Source of the DNA: Acidobacteriota bacterium
GTDB lineage: Bacteria; Acidobacteriota; Thermoanaerobaculia; Multivoradales; JAHEKO01
Length of the DNA stretch: 5,240 bases
Assembly: GCA_027296385.1 (NCBI GenBank)
Contig: JAPUJD010000098.1
Coordinates: 1 to 5,240, forward strand
Direction: 5' to 3'
Below are positions 1 through 5,185 of the stretch, one piece after another. The notes under the pieces are model-generated. The model was not told the origin of the DNA and did no database searches. It saw only the letters and a list, made by a program, of their open reading frames with translations. Both the position numbers and the translations under genes were made by a program. Every line of letters starts with the position of its first letter. Position 1 is the first letter of the stretch.

Positions 1-1
1 C

Positions 2-199
2 GTCGCCGAGCACCTCGATGACCGCGGGCTCGGCGGCTTCCTCGAGGCCTGCGCCGACCGCGGGCTGTTCCTGGCGCCAGGCCCGAGCTTCGGCCCCTAC
101 CCCACCCACGTCCGGGTCTGCTTCACCGCCGCCGAGCCCGCTGTCGTCCGTGCCGGCATCGGGGTCTTGGCCGAGCTCATCGGACGGTCGACGGCCTGA
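2..199 (+). CDS. PLP-dependent class I/II aminotransferase, C-terminal fragment (5' end outside window)
   Basis: The reading frame is open from the window edge and ends at TGA 197-199, giving the last 65 residues of a longer protein. The fragment contains G-L-F-L-A-P-G-P-S-F-G followed by T-H-V-R-V-C-F-T-A-A. This matches the end of fold-type I aminotransferases, where a strand leads into a conserved Arg (residue 38 of the fragment) that binds the substrate alpha-carboxylate. A final helix, A-G-I-G-V-L-A-E-L-I-G, follows as usual in the family. The PLP lysine and the rest of the active site lie upstream of the window, so substrate specificity cannot be read. The gene converges on the methyltransferase at 253-1047. 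The same DNA has another open frame starting at 18, but its composition is low-complexity Pro/Ser/Ala. Family assignment is fairly secure; exact function is unknown. Confidence 0.75.
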   Translation, partial: VAEHLDDRGLGGFLEACADRGLFLAPGPSFGPYPTHVRVCFTAAEPAVVRAGIGVLAELIGRSTA

Positions 200-222
200 C
201 GCCCAGCCTCGTCGGCGTCAGG
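195..222. terminator. 9-bp inverted repeat at a convergent gene junction, possible bidirectional terminator
   Basis: CCTGACGCC (195-203) and GGCGTCAGG (214-222) are perfect reverse complements separated by a 10-base loop. The left arm includes the stop codon TGA (197-199) of the aminotransferase. No T-tract follows on either strand, so this is not a canonical intrinsic terminator. Its place between two converging genes (stops at 199 and 253) nevertheless suggests termination or 3'-end protection for one or both transcripts. Confidence 0.4.
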
Positions 223-252
223 GCGGCCCTCGTTCAGCGTGCGCCCAGCGGC

Positions 253-1047
253 TCACTCCGCCCGCTTGAAGAAGAGATGGTCGTGAGGGCCGTAGGCGAT
301 TGGCTCGGCTAGCTCGAGCCCCGATGCGGCTGCGACTTCGAGGACGTAGCTCTCGGCGAAGGAGACCGCATTCTCGGGCTCGCGCTGCGAGTGGAAGGCG
401 ACCTTGCCGTCACGGTGGGGAAAGTCCACCGGGTGGCGATCTGGGGGAGCGGCCGGGTTGCCGAAGAGGAAGAAGGTCGCCCATAGAGTCCCGCGGCCGG
501 CGAGCAGCCGCGCCATCTCGCCGAGGTAGTGCTCCATCTCGGCGGCGACCAGATGGGTGAAGAGGGACGCGGCGACAACGAGATCGAAAGAGAAGTCTGC
601 GAAGGGGAAGCGGTAGGTGGCAGCGTCCAGTGGACCGCTGGGGTTGTAGGAGCGATTCCGCAAGCCGACGTGCTCGAAGTCGAACCCGTCGTGCTCGCTG
701 CCGATGTGGCGACGACACCACTCGATCGAAGGCTTGTCGACGTCGAGACCGTGATACCGGAGTCCGAGTGGGGCGACTCGAGGATCGCGGGCCAAGGCCA
801 TCGCCAGGCGCCCGCAGCCGCAGCCGACATCGAGAACCTGGGCACCGGCCGGCAAGAGATCTCGAATCGAGAGCTGGTCTATGAGCCATCGGCCGTCGGC
901 GTCGAAATCGGCCCAGCTACCGACCCAGCGGCGCAAACTCAACGGCGGCCAGTGGCTGCGACCCTTGAACCGGCGAAGGACCGACTCCGGCCTGTCGACG
1001 AAGAGTCGATTCGCCAACCGCCGAAACTGTCGAGCTCGCATGCTCAT
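253..1047 (-). CDS. class I SAM-dependent methyltransferase
   Basis: The 264-aa protein has a Rossmann-type methyltransferase core after a basic N-terminal extension of about 65 residues. Motif I is V-L-D-V-G-C-G-C-G-R-L at residues 71-81, the SAM-binding glycine loop. The acidic residue ending strand 2 is probably D102 in Y-H-G-L-D-V-D. The segment F-P-F-A-D-F-S-F-D-L-V-V (147-158), followed by S-L-F-T-H-L, is the post-motif strand typical of the Methyltransf_25/UbiE-like group. No signal peptide or membrane segment is visible, so it is probably cytoplasmic. The substrate cannot be inferred. It lies 31 bp downstream of the nitrilase gene on the same strand and is probably cotranscribed. No clear Shine-Dalgarno precedes ATG 1047, only a run of seven G on the minus strand (1063-1069), which is rather far away. 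An alternative ATG lies two codons in, at 1041. Confidence 0.88.
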   Translation of the reverse strand: MSMRARQFRRLANRLFVDRPESVLRRFKGRSHWPPLSLRRWVGSWADFDADGRWLIDQLSIRDLLPAGAQVLDVGCGCGRLAMALARDPRVAPLGLRYHGLDVDKPSIEWCRRHIGSEHDGFDFEHVGLRNRSYNPSGPLDAATYRFPFADFSFDLVVAASLFTHLVAAEMEHYLGEMARLLAGRGTLWATFFLFGNPAAPPDRHPVDFPHRDGKVAFHSQREPENAVSFAESYVLEVAAASGLELAEPIAYGPHDHLFFKRAE

Positions 1048-1078
1048 TGTGCTCAGGCCAAGCCCCCCCGCTCGCGCC

Positions 1079-1897
1079 TCAGACTCGCCGGTGGTCGCTC
1101 ACCGGCATCGAGGCCCGGATCTCGCGTAGCCTTTCGAGATCAATCTCGGCCACGGCCAGTCCCGGACCGTCTGTCGCCATGGCGACGATGTGTCCCCACG
1201 GATCGACGATCATGGCGTGCCCGAAGCTCTCGCGCAGACCGCCGTCGTCGTGGCTGCCGCATTGGGCCGCAGCGACGACCCAACACTGGTTCTCGATCGC
1301 CCGGGTGCGCAGCAACGGGTGCCAGTGGTCCTTGCCGGTGCGCAGAGTGAAGGCGGAGGGCACGGTCAGCACCTGAGCTCCGGCAGCGGCCAGCTTGCCG
1401 TAGAGCTCGGCGAACCGGAGGTCGTAGCAGATCGAGAGACCGAAAGCGCCGAGCTCGGTTGGCGCGACCACGAGCTCGGTGCCGGGCATGACGGTGGCGG
1501 ACTCCTTGAAGCGCACGTCAGCCGAGAGATCGATGTCGAACAGGTGGATCTTGCGATACAGGGCCAGCTGCTCGCCGTCCGGTCCGAAGAGAACCGAGGT
1601 GTTGTAGCAGCGCTTCGGGTCGCCGCTCTTTTCGTTGAAGGAACCCAACAGCAAGTGCACACCGAGCTCACGGGCCAGCTCGGTGAAACGCAGACAGGTC
1701 GGCCCGTCCAGGGATTCCGCCAGCTTGACCTTCCGTTCGTGAGGACCCAGGTAGTTGGTGTTCTCCGGGGTGGCGATGAACCGCGCGCCCATTCCGGCCG
1801 CCCGCTCGATGAGCTGGCGGGCCGAGCGCCAGTTGGCCTCGGCATCCGAGGTCGAAGTCATCTGCACTGCGGCGGCGAGAAATCGGGACGAGGACAT
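1079..1897 (-). CDS. carbon-nitrogen hydrolase of the nitrilase superfamily, NIT1-like (probable deaminated glutathione amidase)
   Basis: The 272-aa protein spans a full nitrilase domain. The catalytic triad is visible as E45 (in A-T-P-E-N), K116 (L-Y-R-K-I-H) and C157 (S-I-C-Y-D-L-R-F). E132 in F-K-E-S fits the second conserved glutamate. The segments T-V-P-S-A-F, W-H-P-L-L-R-T-R-A-I-E-N-Q, V-V-A-A-A-Q-C-G and the C-terminal M-P-V-S-D-H-R-R closely recall the Nit1 branch. Known members hydrolyse deaminated glutathione, a side product of transaminases, to 2-oxoglutarate and Cys-Gly, a metabolite-repair role. Here the specific substrate is inferred. The start at 1897 (M-S-S-S-R-F) puts the first beta-strand in place. 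An upstream ATG at 1945 would add 16 unrelated residues and overlap the divergent gene. The gene leads a probable two-gene unit with the methyltransferase. No Shine-Dalgarno is seen, and a TATAAT sits 9 nt upstream. Confidence 0.9.
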   Translation of the reverse strand: MSSSRFLAAAVQMTSTSDAEANWRSARQLIERAAGMGARFIATPENTNYLGPHERKVKLAESLDGPTCLRFTELARELGVHLLLGSFNEKSGDPKRCYNTSVLFGPDGEQLALYRKIHLFDIDLSADVRFKESATVMPGTELVVAPTELGAFGLSICYDLRFAELYGKLAAAGAQVLTVPSAFTLRTGKDHWHPLLRTRAIENQCWVVAAAQCGSHDDGGLRESFGHAMIVDPWGHIVAMATDGPGLAVAEIDLERLREIRASMPVSDHRRV

Positions 1898-1906
1898 GGT
1901 GCCCCA

Positions 1907-1912
1907 ATTATA
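1907..1912 (-). promoter_or_regulatory. putative -10 box (TATAAT) of the nitrilase-methyltransferase unit
   Basis: The minus strand reads TATAAT exactly at 1912-1907, inside an AT-rich patch (about 1906-1918) that stands out from the G+C-rich surroundings. Only 9 nt separate it from the ATG at 1897. Transcription starting at the usual distance would therefore begin at or just before the start codon, giving a leaderless or near-leaderless mRNA. That fits the missing Shine-Dalgarno. The -35 region is poor: with a 17-bp spacer it reads GCGTCA, three of six matches, and it falls inside the first codons of the divergent hydrolase. Confidence 0.5.
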
Positions 1913-1928
1913 GATATCCTCGCCGCCG

Positions 1929-3038
1929 ATGACGCTCCCCCGCACCCTCGAGCTGCTCGATCAGGGCCGCGCCGCCGGCTGGCACCTCGGCGGCCAGCTC
2001 TTCGTCTCCCGGGCCGGCGAGGCCGTCGCCGATTTCGCCTTCGGCGAGGCGCGAACGGGTGAGCCGATGTCACGCGACCACCTGATGCTCTGGCTGTCAG
2101 CCGGCAAGCCGGTTACGGCCACCGCGATTGGACAGCTGTGGGAACGCGGCCTGCTCGGGCTCGACGATCCGGTGGCGCGGCACGTGCCAGAGTTTGCGGC
2201 CGGGGGCAAGGAGGCCGTCACCGTGCGCCATCTGCTGACGCACACGGGTGGAGTGCGAGCGCTCGATCTCGGCTGGCCACGGGTCTCGTGGGACGCGATC
2301 GTCGCCAAGGTCGCGGCGATGAAACTCGAGCCCCGCTGGGTGCCTGGCCGCAAGGCCGGATACCACCTGAGCTCGAGCTGGTTCGTCCTGGGGGAGATCG
2401 TCCGGCGCCTCGACGGACGCGAGCTGTCACTCTACGTCCGCGAGGAGATCTTCCTGCCGCTCGGCATGACCGATTGCTGGATCGGCATGCCAAAGGAGCG
2501 GTTCCTCAGCTACGGTGGGCGCATCGCGCCGGTGTACGAGACGGCGAACGATCCGGCGGAGTACGACTGGACCGACGAGGCTCACCTCACCGAGGCGTCG
2601 CCGGGCGCCAACGCCGTCGGTCCGATCGCGCAGCTCGGCCTCTTCTACGCCGCCCTGCTCAGCGGCGGCGCGACCGGCTCCGAGAGGATCCTCAGGCCGC
2701 AGACGGTCGAGGCGCTGACCGCTCGGCACCGAGTGGGCCTGTGGGACCATACGTTGCGCCACCATCTCGACTGGGGGCTGGGCTTCATCGTCAACTCCGC
2801 CTACCACGCGGAAGAGACTTCGCCGTACGGCTACGGCCGACACGCCTCTCTCCGTGCCTTCGGGCACAGTGGCTACCGCTCGACGGTCGGCTTCGCCGAC
2901 CCGGAGCTCGACCTCGTGATCTGCCTGGCAGTCAACGGCACACCGTCGGACGACGCGCACCGCGAGCGCTTCAACGCCCTGACAGGGGCGATCTACGAGG
3001 ACCTCGGGCTCGCCGGCTCTAGTCCAGCGGCCGGCTGA
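1929..3038 (+). CDS. serine hydrolase of the beta-lactamase/penicillin-binding-protein fold (class C-like; esterase-type)
   Basis: The 369-aa length fits the Beta-lactamase (PF00144) family. The S-x-x-K nucleophile motif is S57-A-G-K60 in W-L-S-A-G-K-P. It is followed by the typical L-L-G-L-D-D-P-V (75-82) and V-R-H-L-L-T-H-T-G-G (99-108). The second motif is probably Y145-H-L-S148, and the third is H313-S-G315 in F-G-H-S-G. These are family features of class C beta-lactamases, DD-peptidases and EstB-type esterases; HSG in place of KTG is commoner in the esterase/peptidase-like members. No signal peptide is present (M-T-L-P-R-T-L-E-L-L), so a cytoplasmic esterase or amidase is likelier than antibiotic resistance. 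ATG 1929 places the first helix and strand correctly but has no Shine-Dalgarno. It is divergent from the nitrilase across 31 bp. Specificity is unknown. Confidence 0.88.
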   Translation: MTLPRTLELLDQGRAAGWHLGGQLFVSRAGEAVADFAFGEARTGEPMSRDHLMLWLSAGKPVTATAIGQLWERGLLGLDDPVARHVPEFAAGGKEAVTVRHLLTHTGGVRALDLGWPRVSWDAIVAKVAAMKLEPRWVPGRKAGYHLSSSWFVLGEIVRRLDGRELSLYVREEIFLPLGMTDCWIGMPKERFLSYGGRIAPVYETANDPAEYDWTDEAHLTEASPGANAVGPIAQLGLFYAALLSGGATGSERILRPQTVEALTARHRVGLWDHTLRHHLDWGLGFIVNSAYHAEETSPYGYGRHASLRAFGHSGYRSTVGFADPELDLVICLAVNGTPSDDAHRERFNALTGAIYEDLGLAGSSPAAG

Positions 3039-3084
3039 AGAACCCTCGGGGGTCGCGTTACGAGCGCCAGGGCTGTCGCAGTCA

Positions 3085-3102
3085 GCGCCGCCGCGCAGGC
3101 GC
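3085..3102. other. weak hairpin in the convergent gap between hydrolase and metalloprotease
   Basis: The gap 3039-3140 separates two genes that end toward each other and contains no credible gene. GCGCC (3085-3089) and GGCGC (3098-3102) form a 5-bp inverted repeat with an 8-base loop. Smaller ones are ACCC/GGGT (3042-3053) and CGTCG/CGACG (3110-3127). None is followed by a T-tract. One or more could help termination, but short G+C-rich repeats like these also arise by chance in such sequence. Confidence 0.2.
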
Positions 3103-3140
3103 ATCGTATCGTCGAGACGCGGCGACGACGCTGCGGCGGT

Positions 3141-4037
3141 CTACGGCAACGTTCCCACCAGGTTGCGCACCTCCGCGAGCTCGCCTTCGATGGTTTCGAG
3201 CCGCTGTAGCAGAAGCTCCTTGGTCGTCGGCACTGCCACCGGCGGGTACAGGTTCTGGATGCCACTGATGTCGTCGGCCGTCAGCGACCTCTTGGTGAGG
3301 TTGGAGCTGACCGACGGGAACATGACAGAACCGGCGACGTTCGAGTGTGCCAGACCGAGGATGTGACCGATCTCGTGCAGCGCCACCGTTTCGATGTCGA
3401 AGCCTCCCGGCCGGCGACCGATGACCCACTGATGCTCGGTGTCGTCAAAGTGAACCGGCTTGGGCAGGCTGTTGGTGACCACCGAGCAGGCTGGCGGAAA
3501 ATCGGCGTGCGCGAGCGTGCCGCCGCGCATGTCGAGGTCCGGATCGTTCGCCGGCCGCCACCCGATGCTGATGTCCGGTGCGTCGCCGAGCCCTACCTCG
3601 CGGAAAGTCAACGGGGTCACTGCCGCCCAGCTCTGGAAGGCGCTGCGCACGGCGTCGAACTCCTGCTGGCCCGCCACGTCGTTGGTGCCAACGTCGAAAG
3701 TGAAGGTGAGATCCGTCTTGTCCCAGGCGCAGGTGGTCGAGAACTCGATGCCCTTGTTCATGTCCGGGAAGCCGCAGCGTGAAGTGGTCATCTGGTCGCG
3801 GGTGGCCTTGTTGAAGTCCCCCGTGACCCGCCGACCGTGGGCCCTCTGGTAATGACTCAGAGCCTCGGACGTCTTCTTGTCCAGGGTCCCCGCTTTGAAG
3901 CCGCGCTTTTTCAGGTAGCCGAACCGGCACAGAAAGTCCTGCACGCGCTTCAACTCCTTGTTACTCCGGCCCTTGCCAGTGGGTCGGACTTCGGCAATCT
4001 CTTGAAAAGCCCTGATCAGCTTCTTCTTGACACCCAT
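3141..4037 (-). CDS. matrixin (MMP-like) zinc metalloprotease with cysteine-switch prodomain
   Basis: The 298-aa protein is organised like a matrix metalloproteinase. A PG_binding_1-like prodomain covers about 26-84 (V-Q-D-F-L, F-G-Y-L, A-L-S-H-Y-Q-R, V-T-G-D-F). The cysteine switch S-R-C88-G-F-P-D covers 86-92 and the catalytic domain about 95-265. H221-E222-x-x-H225-x-x-G-x-x-H231 binds zinc with E222 as general base, and S-V-M239-F-P is the Met-turn. In the family, the switch cysteine ligates the zinc and keeps the zymogen latent. H177 (T-L-A-H-A) and H196 (V-H-F-D-D) match two structural-zinc ligands, but the usual His and Asp before them are not evident. Residues 276-294 show a/d heptad spacing (L276, L280, I283, L287, V290, V294), a short coiled coil. 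No signal peptide is seen, so location is open. ATG 4037 has AAGGAGG six bases upstream. An ATG at 4064 overlapping the upstream stop (ATGA) lacks one. Confidence 0.92.
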   Translation of the reverse strand: MGVKKKLIRAFQEIAEVRPTGKGRSNKELKRVQDFLCRFGYLKKRGFKAGTLDKKTSEALSHYQRAHGRRVTGDFNKATRDQMTTSRCGFPDMNKGIEFSTTCAWDKTDLTFTFDVGTNDVAGQQEFDAVRSAFQSWAAVTPLTFREVGLGDAPDISIGWRPANDPDLDMRGGTLAHADFPPACSVVTNSLPKPVHFDDTEHQWVIGRRPGGFDIETVALHEIGHILGLAHSNVAGSVMFPSVSSNLTKRSLTADDISGIQNLYPPVAVPTTKELLLQRLETIEGELAEVRNLVGTLP

Positions 4038-4043
4038 GGATAG

Positions 4044-4050
4044 CCTCCTT
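4044..4050 (-). promoter_or_regulatory. strong ribosome binding site of the matrixin gene
   Basis: The minus strand reads AAGGAGG here, a near-perfect anti-16S match, with six bases to ATG 4037. It decides the start in favour of M-G-V-K-K-K over the ATG at 4064, which overlaps the stop of the upstream gene. It lies entirely in the 23-bp gap between the two genes. Confidence 0.8.
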
Positions 4051-4060
4051 GGTCGCCGGC

Positions 4061-4471
4061 TCATTCCGGCGTCTGAGTACTGGTGAATCGGATGCTGCGC
4101 AGCACCTCGAGCAGGATCTCGCGACCGACTTGCGGCGCGGCGCGCAGGAACAGCGTCAGGCTGCCGCGGCGATCGCCCGGCAACCGCACGAAATGTGCCG
4201 CCTGCACCCGCGTGCCGTCGGCCTCGTCGAATGCGATCAGGCGCGCGGCGACGCCATCGATCTTCTCCTCCGAGGTCCTGTAGGTCGCCTTCTCGGCGTA
4301 CCCGGTCAGGGGATCGCTGAACAAACCCAGATCAATCATCAGACCGAGGTTCGCGCTCTGCCACGACGCGAAACTCGAGTCGATGGCATGCGCCTGGGCC
4401 GGCTCCAGGTCGGCCGGAGCCCGCAGGCTCAAGCTGCCCTCGAAGTCGATCTCCTGCCAATCGCTATTCAT
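4061..4471 (-). CDS. small protein of unknown function (136 aa), possibly DcrB/PsbP-like
   Basis: I do not recognise a specific family. The protein begins M-N-S-D-W-Q-E-I-D-F-E-G and has no signal peptide or membrane segment. It alternates short strands and helices. The central K-I-D-G-V-A-A-R-L-I-A-F-D is followed by H-F-V-R-L-P, S-L-T-L-F-L-R-A and a closing helix I-L-L-E-V-L-R-S-I-R-F. That order, with a terminal helix ending in S-I-R-F, recalls small DcrB (DUF1795)/PsbP-like alpha/beta proteins, a group that includes type VI effector chaperones. This is a resemblance by eye only. The start at 4471 is supported by GGAGG on the minus strand at 4480-4484, eight bases upstream. It precedes the matrixin gene by 23 bp on the same strand, so the two are probably cotranscribed. 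A role as partner, chaperone or inhibitor of the protease is speculation. Confidence 0.8.
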   Translation of the reverse strand: MNSDWQEIDFEGSLSLRAPADLEPAQAHAIDSSFASWQSANLGLMIDLGLFSDPLTGYAEKATYRTSEEKIDGVAARLIAFDEADGTRVQAAHFVRLPGDRRGSLTLFLRAAPQVGREILLEVLRSIRFTSTQTPE

Positions 4472-4505
4472 GGCGCGGGCCTCCGGCGGCGGCGAACCTG
4501 TTGCT

Positions 4506-4511
4506 ATTAGA
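4506..4511 (-). promoter_or_regulatory. candidate -10 box for the small protein-matrixin operon
   Basis: The minus strand reads TCTAAT, five of six matches to TATAAT, about 35 bases upstream of ATG 4471. This would give a leader of roughly 28 nt that includes the GGAGG at 4480-4484. No recognisable -35 lies 16-18 bp further upstream, so the site is tentative. The 188-bp gap 4472-4659 is otherwise free of genes, which makes it the natural place for the operon promoter. Confidence 0.3.
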
Positions 4512-4552
4512 CAGGCGCCGAGCCAGGAGCTTTGTTACACCTCGATTCGAGC

Positions 4553-4574
4553 CGACCCCAAGAGCCGCGGGTCG
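4553..4574. repeat. 6-bp inverted repeat in the 4472-4659 intergenic region
   Basis: CGACCC (4553-4558) and GGGTCG (4569-4574) are perfect reverse complements around a 10-base loop. The element lies about 85 bases past the stop of the CAP lipoprotein gene and upstream of the small-protein gene. It could act as a weak terminator for the former or an operator for the latter. There is no T-tract, and chance is a fair alternative. Nothing else identifiable is seen in the gap apart from the candidate -10. Confidence 0.2.
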
Positions 4575-4659
4575 AGCAGCCGAGGATGACCGACCGAGCA
4601 CAACGCAGCAGGCGCGGGCAAATCCGCCGGTACAGCTGGAACGGGGCGAGAAATGCAGG

Positions 4660-5172
4660 CTAGAACCCGACGAAAACCTGGGTGATCCAGTAGGTGCCGT
4701 CGCGCTCGACGACGCCGACTCCAACCAGCTCGAAGTCCGGATTGAGGATGTTGGGCCGGTGCTCGGTGCTCTGCATCAGTTGGTCGTGCGCCCAGGTCGC
4801 CGGGTCCGGAATGTTGGTCGTCCGGGCCAGGTTCTCGGCTGCGACCCTGAAGGTGATCCCCGCCTCGGCCAGGCGCTCACCGACTGTCCGGCCCTGCGGA
4901 TCCTGGTGGGAGAAGAAGTTCTGGTCCCGCATTGCTCGGCTGTGCTCGCGGGCCACTCGAGTCAGCGTCTCACGCAACTCGAGCTGCGGGTCGACGCTGT
5001 TCTGGCTACGAGCGCCGTTGACCAGGTTGAAGGAATCGAACTCGACCTGGGCGCTGCTGGGCGCTCGCGGCGCCGTCGGCGAGACGTCTCCGCCACCGGA
5101 GCAGGCGGAGAGTGGGACCAGCAAGGCCGCCGAGAAGAGCAGCAGACGAACAGAAAACCAACGAAGAATCAC
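4660..5172 (-). CDS. CAP/SCP-domain (YkwD-like) lipoprotein
   Basis: With the GTG start at 5172 the protein has 170 residues. A basic n-region (I-L-R-W-F-S-V-R), a hydrophobic stretch and the lipobox L-S-A-C24 mark a type II (lipoprotein) signal peptide. Ser at +2 favours the outer membrane under the Lol rule, if the organism has Lol. After a Ser/Pro/Gly-rich linker, a CAP domain (PF00188) runs from about 42 to the end. It contains A-R-E-H77-S-R-A-M, F-F-S-H-Q-D-P-Q-G, R-L-A-E-A-G-I, A-E113-N-L-A, H138-R-P-N-I-L and V-G-V-G-V...Y-W-I-T-Q-V-F. The histidines and glutamate correspond to the conserved CAP cavity residues. The molecular function of bacterial CAP proteins is mostly undefined. GGAGG eight bases before the GTG supports this start. 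An in-frame ATG at 5193 has no Shine-Dalgarno and would place M-G-L-E-V-L-S before the signal. Confidence 0.88.
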   Translation of the reverse strand: MILRWFSVRLLLFSAALLVPLSACSGGGDVSPTAPRAPSSAQVEFDSFNLVNGARSQNSVDPQLELRETLTRVAREHSRAMRDQNFFSHQDPQGRTVGERLAEAGITFRVAAENLARTTNIPDPATWAHDQLMQSTEHRPNILNPDFELVGVGVVERDGTYWITQVFVGF

Positions 5173-5180
5173 GGAGAGTA

Positions 5181-5185
5181 CCTCC
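5181..5185 (-). promoter_or_regulatory. ribosome binding site that sets the CAP lipoprotein start
   Basis: The minus strand reads GGAGG here, eight bases before GTG 5172. It lies downstream of the alternative ATG at 5193 and so cannot serve it. A poor -10 candidate, CACAAT at 5200-5195, would start transcription between the ATG and this site, which would also exclude the ATG. Confidence 0.55.

Noticed and set aside
1063..1069. Run of seven C (G on the minus strand) as a phase-variation tract or ribosome site
   Set aside because: It lies in the short gap between two intact genes, so slippage would not shift a reading frame. It is about 15 bases from the methyltransferase ATG, too far for a convincing Shine-Dalgarno.
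529..1350. Long plus-strand open frame of 273 codons opposite the methyltransferase
   Set aside because: It runs antisense to a protein with clear SAM-binding motifs, spans the nitrilase-methyltransferase gap, and has no recognisable domain. Long antisense frames are expected at this G+C content.
1190..2062. Plus-strand open frame of 290 codons opposite the nitrilase
   Set aside because: It is antisense to a nitrilase with an intact catalytic triad and runs into the start of the hydrolase in another frame. Its composition looks like a shadow, with no motifs.
2138..3022. Plus-strand frame of 294 codons inside the beta-lactamase-fold gene
   Set aside because: It is a same-strand frame-shifted shadow, very rich in Arg/Ala/Gly. 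The overlapping frame contains the S-x-x-K and H-S-G motifs.
1929..3038. Antibiotic-resistance beta-lactamase
   Set aside because: There is no signal peptide for periplasmic export, and the third motif is H-S-G, not K-T-G. Together with the overall layout this fits the broad esterase/peptidase-like serine hydrolases better.
2427..3104. Minus-strand frame of 225 codons opposite the serine hydrolase
   Set aside because: No domain, signal or ribosome site was seen. The opposite strand encodes a full conserved enzyme across the same span.
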